DNA of 5,129 nucleotides from NCBI GenBank assembly GCA_035504735.1, contig DATJRJ010000040.1:1-5129 (forward strand), in the 5' to 3' direction. The DNA comes from JAJPIG01 sp035504735. GTDB taxonomy: Bacteria > Desulfobacterota > Binatia > Binatales > Binataceae. Under the pieces are notes generated by a model. It worked only from the letters and a program-made list of their open reading frames with translations, searched no databases and had not been told where the DNA came from. The position numbers and the translations under genes were made by a program. This document shows, one piece after another, positions 1 to 4,768 of this stretch. Each line of letters opens with the position of its first letter. Position 1 is the first letter of the stretch.

Positions 1-1
1 C

Positions 2-61
2 GACGGCTGGACTGAGGTGATCCTCGCGATTGCTGCCGGCCGTGCCACCGCCCCGGCCTAG
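2..61 (+). CDS. C-terminal end of an unidentified protein (partial, 5' end outside window)
   Basis: One frame is open from base 2 and ends at a TAG at 59-61. It would encode the last 19 residues of a protein, ending in Gly-Arg-Ala-Thr-Ala-Pro-Ala. The fragment is too short to assign a family. A gene end here is supported mainly by the strong terminator-like hairpin that starts 14 bases after the stop. Codon use is GC-rich like the rest of the window, but 20 codons cannot prove coding. Confidence 0.5.
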   Translation, partial: DGWTEVILAIAAGRATAPA

Positions 62-74
62 AAGCGTTGCAGGC

Positions 75-104
75 AACCGCCGGCTGGCCAGCCGGCGGTT
101 TCAT
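75..104 (+). terminator. Rho-independent terminator of the upstream gene
   Basis: Bases 75-100 form a perfect 26-base palindrome, with arms AACCGCCGGCTGG and CCAGCCGGCGGTT. As RNA it folds into an 11-bp GC-rich stem (75-85 with 90-100) with a GGCC loop, followed by a short T run (99-101). It sits 14 bases after the stop at 61. The T tract is short, so termination may be incomplete. The symmetry means it could also act on the other strand. The 9-base unit CGGTTTCAT is repeated in tandem at 96-113, overlapping the tail. Confidence 0.75.
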
Positions 105-121
105 CGGTTTCATCTTCGCGA

Positions 122-135
122 GCTTGAACTCAAGC
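122..135. repeat. Short perfect dyad upstream of the small exported-protein gene
   Basis: GCTTGA, a 2-base centre AC, then TCAAGC form a perfect inverted repeat 29 bases before the ATG at 165. The left arm includes TTGAAC (124-129), which could be a poor -35 element. TTTAGA (145-150) or TAGAGA (147-152) would then be a poor -10. A regulator binding site is possible in this position, but a 14-base dyad can arise by chance and no second copy was seen in the window. Confidence 0.25.
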
Positions 136-164
136 CGATGATGCTTTAGAGATCGGCGTGCGAC

Positions 165-479
165 ATGAGGCAGCTTTTTTCAAAGCGCGAGTTGCGGGCG
201 CTGAGTTCGGTTCTGGCCGTGATGCTGTTTTTGGCCAGCGCACCGCTAACGGCCGGAATCGTGATCGTCGCTGGTCCTCACCATGTTGAACTAACGATCA
301 ATACCTGCCATCCGATTCAGGCGCTCGATCTCGTACCGGCAATCCTGCTCGCTCGCCCCGCGGCGCCGGTGCACGAGTCAATGCTCAGTGATCGTGGCTC
401 GACGATCGCCGATCCCGCCGCGCAACTGATCGAGCTGCGTATCGCGCCTGAGACCCCGCCGCCTGAGCTCCCCGTCTAA
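165..479 (+). CDS. Small exported protein of unknown function
   Basis: This encodes 104 residues that I do not recognise as a named family. Residues 1-11 carry Arg and Lys, residues 12-30 are hydrophobic, and Ala-Pro-Leu-Thr-Ala at 26-30 looks like a signal peptidase site, so the product is probably exported. The hydrophobic stretch runs on to about 36, so a retained N-terminal anchor is the alternative. The mature part has a possible metal-ligand set (His39, His40, Cys48, His49, His70) and a Pro-rich end (Pro98-100, Pro103). No strong Shine-Dalgarno precedes the ATG. The gene lies between two terminator-like hairpins and 120 bases before the copper/redox gene run, so it may be its first, attenuated member. 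A real gene is likely but not certain. Confidence 0.6.
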   Translation: MRQLFSKRELRALSSVLAVMLFLASAPLTAGIVIVAGPHHVELTINTCHPIQALDLVPAILLARPAAPVHESMLSDRGSTIADPAAQLIELRIAPETPPPELPV

Positions 480-519
480 GAACTTTCGTTCGATCACGTT
501 TCCCTGATTTTGGGTTGGT

Positions 520-550
520 GACGCCGCAGATCCCGCGGCGTCGAGTTTTT
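520..550 (+). terminator. Rho-independent terminator or attenuator before the barrel gene
   Basis: GACGCCGC (520-527) pairs perfectly with GCGGCGTC (535-542), giving an 8-bp stem with a 7-base loop. GAG and then five T (546-550) follow. It begins 41 bases after the stop of the small exported protein and 49 bases before the ATG at 599. If the two genes share a promoter, this hairpin would attenuate the downstream run. If not, a promoter for that run must lie in the short stretch after it, where no convincing one is visible. Confidence 0.8.
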
Positions 551-560
551 AATTCGTGCA

Positions 561-585
561 AGCGGCGCACCGCAAGGTGTCCGCT
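561..585 (+). promoter_or_regulatory. 5'-UTR hairpin with GCAA tetraloop abutting the ribosome binding site
   Basis: AGCGG (561-565) pairs with CCGCT (581-585), and CACC (568-571) pairs with GGTG (576-579). The loop is GCAA (572-575), a GNRA-class tetraloop, and a small internal loop (566-567 against 580) separates the two helices. The stem ends directly against the GGGAGAG of the Shine-Dalgarno. Its 5' arm contains GCGGCG (562-567), which repeats the GCGGCG of the terminator's 3' arm (535-540). The terminator's 5' arm (522-527) could therefore pair here instead, a possible anti-terminator. The structure is read from the sequence; the regulatory role is inference. Confidence 0.4.
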
Positions 586-592
586 GGGAGAG
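586..592 (+). promoter_or_regulatory. Ribosome binding site deciding the barrel start at 599
   Basis: GGGAGAG ends 6 bases before the ATG at 599. This favours that start over the upstream in-frame GTG/ATG region beginning near 515, which lies inside the terminator hairpin, and over the ATG at 647, which has no such site. Confidence 0.65.
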
Positions 593-598
593 ATTCTA

Positions 599-1627
599 AT
601 GCGACGGATCTTGTCGGTTGCTATTTTGGCGCGCGCGGCCATTTCGATGCCTGGGGTCGGAAAAACGTGCCGACTCCTTTTGGCCGCGGCGGTTTTCGTC
701 ATCGGCCTGACACCCGGGCTTGCCTGGGCCTGCGCCTGCGGCTGCGGCGTTTTCGATGTCGGCACCTATTCGCTAATCCCTAACGGTTCGGGAGGCACCG
801 TATGGTGGGAGACCGACTTCATGAACCAATACATCAATTGGCACGATTCATCCCCCTCGTCCTGGGGCGCGAATCCCGATAAGCAAATCAAATCGGAATT
901 TCTGACCGCGGGCGGTCAATACATGTTCAACCGGAGCTGGGGGATGATGGTGACGGTCCCTTATACGATCCGGACCTTCAGGACCGAAGCCGATGGCCAG
1001 ACCTCCGATGGTAACCAAATAAACCAGTACCGACATTCCAATTTCGGCGACGTGCGCATCTGGGGCATGTACACCGGCCTGCTGGAAGACATGTCGCTCG
1101 GATTATTGGCCGGCTTCAAACTGCCGACCGGCGACCATACTTATGCAGATTTTGATCGCGATACTTCGATCGGGACCGGCAGCACCGATCTGCTTTTGGG
1201 CGCGTATAAGACCGGTACCTTTCCGACGCACATCGGGAACGTAAATCTGACCTTTCGCGAACGCCCGTTCCAGTGGTACGGGCAAGGCCAGTTCGAGTAT
1301 CCGTTTACGAGCACCGGGAACTACCAGCCGGGCAAGGAAACCGATGCCGCCGCCGGTGTGATTTACAACTTCGGGGCGATGGGTCCATTCAAAGAGCTGG
1401 CTCCGATCCTGACCTTCTTGGGCTCCGTTCGCGCGCATGATACGGGCTCGGAAGCGACCCCTACCGACAGCGGCTATGATCGGCTGCTCGTCGCCCCGGG
1501 AGGGGAGTTCAGGCTGAGCGTCTTGAGATTCTACGCGGATATAGAGTTCCCGATGTATCAACACGTGAACGGTCAACAGTTGACCACTCCATGGCTGCTG
1601 AAGACGATTGTCAGTTATGATTTTTGA
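599..1627 (+). CDS. Outer-membrane beta-barrel protein with a Cys-rich N-terminus
   Basis: The product has 342 residues from the ATG at 599. The N-terminus has Arg2, Arg3, Lys22 and Arg25, then a hydrophobic core (26-41) ending Ala-Trp-Ala. Cleavage there would leave a mature protein starting Cys45-Ala-Cys47-Gly-Cys49-Gly. The rest is rich in alternating aromatic and polar residues, with repeated Gly/Asn/Asp turns, few Cys, and a final Ser-Tyr-Asp-Phe. A terminal Phe is the usual insertion signal of outer-membrane barrels. The size suits a channel or porin-like protein, but I cannot name a subfamily or substrate. It opens a tight run with a thioredoxin, a SCO chaperone and a CuA-like protein, so a role in metal (copper) passage or sensing is plausible but inferred. 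The ATG at 647 would give a more ordinary 28-residue signal peptide and is the alternative start. Confidence 0.8.
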   Translation: MRRILSVAILARAAISMPGVGKTCRLLLAAAVFVIGLTPGLAWACACGCGVFDVGTYSLIPNGSGGTVWWETDFMNQYINWHDSSPSSWGANPDKQIKSEFLTAGGQYMFNRSWGMMVTVPYTIRTFRTEADGQTSDGNQINQYRHSNFGDVRIWGMYTGLLEDMSLGLLAGFKLPTGDHTYADFDRDTSIGTGSTDLLLGAYKTGTFPTHIGNVNLTFRERPFQWYGQGQFEYPFTSTGNYQPGKETDAAAGVIYNFGAMGPFKELAPILTFLGSVRAHDTGSEATPTDSGYDRLLVAPGGEFRLSVLRFYADIEFPMYQHVNGQQLTTPWLLKTIVSYDF

Positions 1628-1642
1628 GGACAGATCGGTTAG

Positions 1643-2203
1643 ATGCGGGTAGCCTTGCCAGTTATCTCTGCTTTGTGGGCGATCTTGATCCTCTTGCCTG
1701 CGACTGGCGCACTTGCGGCCCCGGACGTTGGGCAACCGGCGCCGGCACTGGTGGCGCAGGAGTTAAACGGTCAGACCTTCAATCTCGCCGCACAGCGCGG
1801 CAAGGTCGTGATCGTCAATTTCTGGGCCACCTGGTGTTCTCCGTGCCGCAAGGAGATGCCGGCTCTCAACGCCTTTTACCGGAAATACCATTCGCAGGGC
1901 CTCGAGATGATCGGGATGAGCGTCGACCGCTCGCACGACCGCAGTGAAGTGCAGACCGTGATGCAATCGTACAGCTACCCGGCGGCTATATCTGAAGATG
2001 CAAAAATCAATGACTTTGGCATGCCCGGCGAAGTGCCAGAGACGTTTATCATCGGCGTCCACGGAATCCTCCGTGCCGAACTGACCCCCGACAAAACAGC
2101 TGTCACCGAACAGACTCTAGCAGCCGCGGTGCTGCCGCTGCTGCCGAGGGCGTCTGCGAATAACGCTGGACTTAAAGGAAGCGGCGCCATGCCGCAACGC
2201 TGA
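1643..2203 (+). CDS. TlpA/ResA-type periplasmic thioredoxin
   Basis: This is a 186-residue thioredoxin-fold disulfide reductase of the TlpA/ResA/AhpC-TSA type. Residues 1-26 form a signal peptide or N-terminal anchor ending Leu-Ala-Ala. The family opening Gly-Gln-Pro-Ala-Pro is at 30-34. The active site Trp64-Cys65-Ser66-Pro67-Cys68 follows the strand Val-Val-Ile-Val-Asn-Phe. The cis-Pro motif is Val131-Pro132-Glu133-Thr134. Both redox Cys are present, so it should be active. Family members reduce Cys pairs in apocytochrome c, or in SCO and CuA proteins, outside the cytoplasm. The gene starts 15 bases after the barrel stop, with GAGGA overlapping that stop, and ends 3 bases before the SCO gene. 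The neighbours favour keeping the SCO Cys and the CuA-like Cys reduced. A cytochrome c maturation role is less likely because no ccm genes are near. The tail after about 165 is low in complexity. Confidence 0.92.
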   Translation: MRVALPVISALWAILILLPATGALAAPDVGQPAPALVAQELNGQTFNLAAQRGKVVIVNFWATWCSPCRKEMPALNAFYRKYHSQGLEMIGMSVDRSHDRSEVQTVMQSYSYPAAISEDAKINDFGMPGEVPETFIIGVHGILRAELTPDKTAVTEQTLAAAVLPLLPRASANNAGLKGSGAMPQR

Positions 2204-2206
2204 ACC

Positions 2207-2884
2207 ATGAGTTCTAAATCAATCACAGCAGTAATCTTGACCAGCCTCTCTTTGACGATACCGCTTATCCTCGCGAGTACGTTGACCCTGAGCGGTTGCC
2301 GGCAATCGGCTCAAGATATCGGGGAACGCGGCGGATTTGCGGTGCGCGATAACGGCGACTGTTTGCCCAACATCCCGTTGATCGATCAGAACGGCCGGAC
2401 GGTTTCTCTGGCCTCGCTGAAGGGCAAACCGGTGCTGTTTGATTTTATTTACACTTCCTGTCCCGGACCCTGTCTTCTGCTCACGGCTCGGATGAAACAG
2501 GTCGCCGATTCCCTCGGCTCCAGGCTTGGAACCGAGGCCCATATCGTATCGATAACCGTGGACCCCGAGCATGACCATCCCAAGCAGCTCCTCGCGTACG
2601 CGAAGGAGCAGGGAGCTGACCTTAGCGGCTGGCTGTTCCTGACGGGAACGCCCAAACAAATCGATGCGGTGCTGGCGCGGTTCAGATTGTTCCGCCAGCG
2701 CGAAGCCGATGGGACGGTCGATCATATCCTCGAATTCTTCCTGGTTGATGCGAATGGCCGCCCCTTGCTTCAGTATCAGGGCGAGAAAGCCGAACCCGAG
2801 CGCGTCGCCAGCGACGCGGAGCGAGCCGCCGCAGGCGAGACGGTGACGACTGGCGACGGCACCAAAGTAGCCTCGGCCTTTTAG
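2207..2884 (+). CDS. SCO1/SenC/PrrC-family copper chaperone, probable lipoprotein
   Basis: The 225-residue product has a thioredoxin-like SCO domain from about 49 to 192. The copper-binding Cys85-Pro-Gly-Pro-Cys89 (C-x3-C) follows Phe-Asp-Phe-Ile-Tyr-Thr-Ser, and the third ligand His173 is in Val-Asp-His. Val-Ser-Ile-Thr-Val-Asp-Pro at 114-120 is also typical. All three copper ligands are present. The N-terminus is a hydrophobic stretch (5-30) ending Leu-Ser-Gly-Cys31, a fair lipobox, so the protein is probably lipid-anchored in the periplasm. SCO proteins deliver copper to, or reduce, the CuA site of cytochrome oxidase subunit II, and a subunit II-like gene follows 11 bases later. There is no good Shine-Dalgarno; the start is 3 bases after the TlpA stop, so translational coupling is likely. 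The tail after 193 is Ala/Glu/Thr-rich and has no evident motif. Confidence 0.95.
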   Translation: MSSKSITAVILTSLSLTIPLILASTLTLSGCRQSAQDIGERGGFAVRDNGDCLPNIPLIDQNGRTVSLASLKGKPVLFDFIYTSCPGPCLLLTARMKQVADSLGSRLGTEAHIVSITVDPEHDHPKQLLAYAKEQGADLSGWLFLTGTPKQIDAVLARFRLFRQREADGTVDHILEFFLVDANGRPLLQYQGEKAEPERVASDAERAAAGETVTTGDGTKVASAF

Positions 2885-2895
2885 CCGGCGCGCAC

Positions 2896-3465
2896 ATGAA
2901 ATCGTCACGAGTGGCGGCGGGATACTTGATCGGTCTGGCGTTTATCTGCGCCGGTGTGATCGCCCTCGTGCGACTTTCCGCTCCTGGCTCGCCTCGGCCC
3001 GCGCTTACGATCAAGGCGGTAGCGCATCAGTGGTGGTGGGAATTCGACTACCCCTCGCTGGGTATCAAGACCAGCAATGTGTTATGGCTCCCCAGCGCCA
3101 CCGACGTTCGGCTGGAGCTGGCCTCCGCTGACGTGGTCCACAGCTTCTGGATCGCCGGGATGAAGGACCCGATAGATCTGGTGCCGGGCAAGACCCGCCC
3201 GCTGGATCTGATCGTCAAGTCACCCGGCGAGCTGCATGGAAATTGCGATGCCGGCTGTGGCTGTGGAACCGTCTGCATGCGCTTTCGAGTGCTGGCCCGA
3301 AGTCCCGGAAACTTCGATCAATGGGCGGCTCGCGAGCGTTTGCATCCTTCCGGCTTCAAGCCGCCGCCGATAGAAGCTGCACCCGCCTGTGCTTTGAACG
3401 GCGGCCACGAGGGGCACTCGCGTCACAACAGCCCGGCAAAATTGTCGAACTACCGAACGGACTGA
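2896..3465 (+). CDS. Cytochrome c oxidase subunit II-like cupredoxin with an altered CuA site
   Basis: The 189-residue product has one membrane helix (about 8-27) and then a periplasmic subunit II cupredoxin domain (about 36-147). Family marks are Ala-His44-Gln-Trp-Trp-Trp-Glu-Phe-Asp-Tyr (the aromatic electron-entry region), Leu-Glu-Leu-Ala-Ser-Ala-Asp-Val-Val-His82-Ser-Phe-Trp, and Asp-Leu-Val-Pro-Gly. The CuA loop aligns with the usual Gly-x-Cys-Ala-Glu-Phe-Cys-Gly-x-x-His-x-x-Met. Cys117, Cys121 and Met128 match. The His position is Thr125, the Glu position is Ala119, and extra Cys occur at 123 and 127. Classical subunit II has two helices and is longer. The tail (171-177) has three His. 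No subunit I gene is in the window. It could serve a distant oxidase, be a copper sink or sensor, or be a stand-alone electron carrier. The family is firm; the function is open. Confidence 0.88.
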   Translation: MKSSRVAAGYLIGLAFICAGVIALVRLSAPGSPRPALTIKAVAHQWWWEFDYPSLGIKTSNVLWLPSATDVRLELASADVVHSFWIAGMKDPIDLVPGKTRPLDLIVKSPGELHGNCDAGCGCGTVCMRFRVLARSPGNFDQWAARERLHPSGFKPPPIEAAPACALNGGHEGHSRHNSPAKLSNYRTD

Positions 3466-3511
3466 TTATCGAGCGGACCGCATCGTGACTCACTCTGTTG
3501 ACGGGCGTGGC

Positions 3512-3540
3512 TTGACGATGCCGCCCGGATACGAACTAAT
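3512..3540 (+). promoter_or_regulatory. Weak sigma70-like promoter candidate before the rhodanese gene
   Basis: TTGACG (3512-3517) is a good -35 match. With a 17-base spacer the -10 position is ACTAAT (3535-3540), which matches only the last four bases of TATAAT. It lies in the 119-base gap between the CuA-like gene and the rhodanese, where no terminator is visible. Readthrough from upstream is therefore equally possible. Confidence 0.25.
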
Positions 3541-3584
3541 CGTGGGAAGACGATGTATTCTCTTCTGGTGGCAAGTCCGACCAC

Positions 3585-4175
3585 ATGACTTCGCCGGTCT
3601 CGATGATCCGGCTCGATTCGGATCGCCTGCCGCAGCGCAATAGTCCGCGCCGCCACCTCGCGCGCGACCTGGGTCTGGTCGCTTTGCTGGCGATCGCTGC
3701 GCTGGCTGCCGGGCTCGTAATCAATCGATACTCGTCGCAGCCGCTCCCGCTGGTCTATCAAACGCCGGAGCAGCGCTTCGACGCCGAGTTGACCACCCTG
3801 GTCGCGGCCCCGCCGTTCAAGATCGCGCCGGCGCAGACGATGGGGCTGGCGGATTTTCGCGCCACGGTGGACGGCAAGCGTGCGCTCATCCTCGACGCGC
3901 GCCCGTCGCTTTTTTTCGAGCAGGGCCACGTGCCGGGAGCGTTGAATCTTTCGCGCCAGGATTTCGCGCGTGATTACAGGCGGCTCGAGCCGACGCTCAA
4001 GGCGGCTATCGACAAACCCATCGTGGTCTATTGTTCGGGTGGCGACTGCCACGACAGCCGGCTGGTCGCCAACGCGCTGCTGACGCTCGGCTTCAGCAAC
4101 GTCACCGTCTTTACCGGCGGATGGGAGGCGTGGTCGGCGGCGAAGCTGCCGGCCGCGACCGGTAGCGCGCCATGA
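3585..4175 (+). CDS. Membrane-anchored rhodanese (single-domain sulfurtransferase)
   Basis: The product has 196 residues. An Arg-rich N-terminus (9-27) precedes one membrane helix (about 29-46), so the rest should face the periplasm. The rhodanese domain spans about 84-188, with Leu-Ile-Leu-Asp-Ala-Arg (101-106), Gly-His115-Val-Pro-Gly-Ala-Leu-Asn-Leu, and the active-site loop Cys150-Ser-Gly-Gly-Asp-Cys155-His after Ile-Val-Val-Tyr. The domain closes with Thr-Gly-Gly-Trp-Glu-Ala-Trp (177-183). The catalytic Cys150 is present, so sulfane-sulfur transfer is likely; the second loop Cys155 could form a disulfide with it. The gene overlaps the following MauE-like gene by 4 bases (ATGA), so the two are co-translated. 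No strong Shine-Dalgarno is seen, and the ATG at 3603 is an alternative start. The physiological sulfur donor and acceptor cannot be told. Confidence 0.9.
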   Translation: MTSPVSMIRLDSDRLPQRNSPRRHLARDLGLVALLAIAALAAGLVINRYSSQPLPLVYQTPEQRFDAELTTLVAAPPFKIAPAQTMGLADFRATVDGKRALILDARPSLFFEQGHVPGALNLSRQDFARDYRRLEPTLKAAIDKPIVVYCSGGDCHDSRLVANALLTLGFSNVTVFTGGWEAWSAAKLPAATGSAP

Positions 4176-4636
4176 TCGCCATCGATACCCGCCGTGACTA
4201 TGTCGCACTCGCGGTCAGTTTCGCGATCGGGCTGCTGTTTATCTTTGCGGGCGCCGACAAGCTCCGCGATCCGCTGCAATTCGCCGACAGTATCGCAGCC
4301 TTCGCGATCTTGCCGGCGAAGTTCGTCAATCTGCTCGCACTCGGCCTGCCGCCCTTCGAGATCGGATGCGGCCTGCTGATGCTGGTGCCGTCCACGCGGC
4401 ATGTTGCGGCGCTGGCCCTGGCGATAACCTCGGTGATTTTTTTCGCTGCACTGGCCTCCGCGCTCGCACGCGGCCTGACGCTCGATTGCGGATGCTTCGG
4501 GGTCGGCGCGCCCTCGCGTCCGCGGATGTGGCTGGAAGCAGGGCTCAACATCGCACTCCTCGCCGGCTCATTGATGGTCTATATGCGCTCGACGGCATCG
4601 GAAGTCGCCGATCCCGGCGCGCTCCGCGGCGCGTAG
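4172..4636 (+). CDS. MauE/DoxX-like four-helix membrane protein
   Basis: The product has 154 residues and four predicted membrane helices, at about 11-28, 50-73, 77-100 and 121-138. The first helix ends Phe-Ala-Gly-Ala-Asp-Lys-Leu-Arg-Asp-Pro, which is typical of the DoxX/MauE fold. The loop before the last helix has Leu-Asp-Cys106-Gly-Cys108-Phe-Gly, the Cys pair found in MauE-type proteins. MauE acts with the thioredoxin-like MauD in maturing methylamine dehydrogenase. Here no other mau genes are visible, so methylamine use is not supported. A general role as membrane thiol-redox partner for the rhodanese or the TlpA-type protein is plausible inference. The start overlaps the rhodanese stop (ATGA at 4172-4175). 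Confidence 0.85.
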   Translation: MIAIDTRRDYVALAVSFAIGLLFIFAGADKLRDPLQFADSIAAFAILPAKFVNLLALGLPPFEIGCGLLMLVPSTRHVAALALAITSVIFFAALASALARGLTLDCGCFGVGAPSRPRMWLEAGLNIALLAGSLMVYMRSTASEVADPGALRGA

Positions 4637-4677
4637 ACTCGTAACTACGCTGCGTTCCCCTCGGGATAACACGCCCC

Positions 4678-4700
4678 GGCCGCCTGATCGGCGGACTTTT
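4678..4700 (+). terminator. Weak Rho-independent terminator after the MauE-like gene
   Basis: CCGCC (4680-4684) pairs with GGCGG (4690-4694) around a 5-base loop, followed by AC and four T (4697-4700). The stem is short and the T run brief, so the call is moderate. The position 44 bases after the stop at 4636, and before an AT-rich spacer and a gene with its own strong ribosome site, supports a transcription-unit boundary. The AT-rich stretch at 4721-4730 could hold a -10 element, but no good -35 is spaced from it. Confidence 0.45.
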
Positions 4701-4754
4701 CGATTCCATAACAATCGTGAAATAATTAATCAGGGGATAGGACGGCAGATTTCC

Positions 4755-4762
4755 GGAGGTGA
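4755..4762 (+). promoter_or_regulatory. Strong Shine-Dalgarno of the HpaB-type gene
   Basis: GGAGGTGA is a near-perfect anti-16S match ending 6 bases before the ATG at 4769 and fixes that start. GAGG (4756-4759) can pair with CCTC (4764-4767) across TGAA, which could partly mask the site. A 4-bp stem is weak and may be chance. Confidence 0.85.
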
Positions 4763-4768
4763 ACCTCG

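Noticed and set aside
96..113. Tandem 9-base repeat CGGTTTCAT x2 as a repeat array or iteron
   Set aside because: There are only two copies, overlapping the terminator tail, with no further copies nearby.
515..598. Longer start for the barrel gene, in frame upstream of 599
   Set aside because: The extension runs through the terminator hairpin, adds a basic, non-signal-like sequence before the signal peptide, and lacks a ribosome site. ATG 599 has GGGAGAG at proper spacing.
719..733. Lipoprotein signal in the barrel protein ending at Cys45
   Set aside because: The residues before the Cys are Leu-Ala-Trp-Ala. A Trp at -2 and no Leu at -3 make a poor lipobox, and outer-membrane barrels with terminal Phe are not usually lipoproteins.
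1103..1735. A 210-codon open frame on the - strand
   Set aside because: It is opposite the beta-barrel gene and the start of the TlpA gene. Its product has no recognisable motif and no ribosome site that stands out.
2219..2908. A 229-codon open frame on the - strand
   Set aside because: It mirrors the SCO gene almost exactly. The + strand copy has all three copper ligands and the family fold, and the - strand product resembles nothing.
3244..3279. A frameshift or sequencing error explaining the odd CuA loop
   Set aside because: The flanking motifs on both sides are in the same frame and the spacing from the first Cys to the Met equals the classical spacing. No indel is needed; only substitutions differ.
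3450..4208. A 252-codon open frame on the - strand
   Set aside because: It lies opposite the rhodanese, whose domain motifs are unmistakable. The minus-strand product is Arg-rich and low in hydrophobic structure, as expected of an antisense shadow in GC-rich DNA.
4172..4636. Methylamine utilisation operon because of the MauE-like gene
   Set aside because: No methylamine dehydrogenase subunits or other mau genes are present, and the MauE/DoxX fold is used in many other redox contexts.
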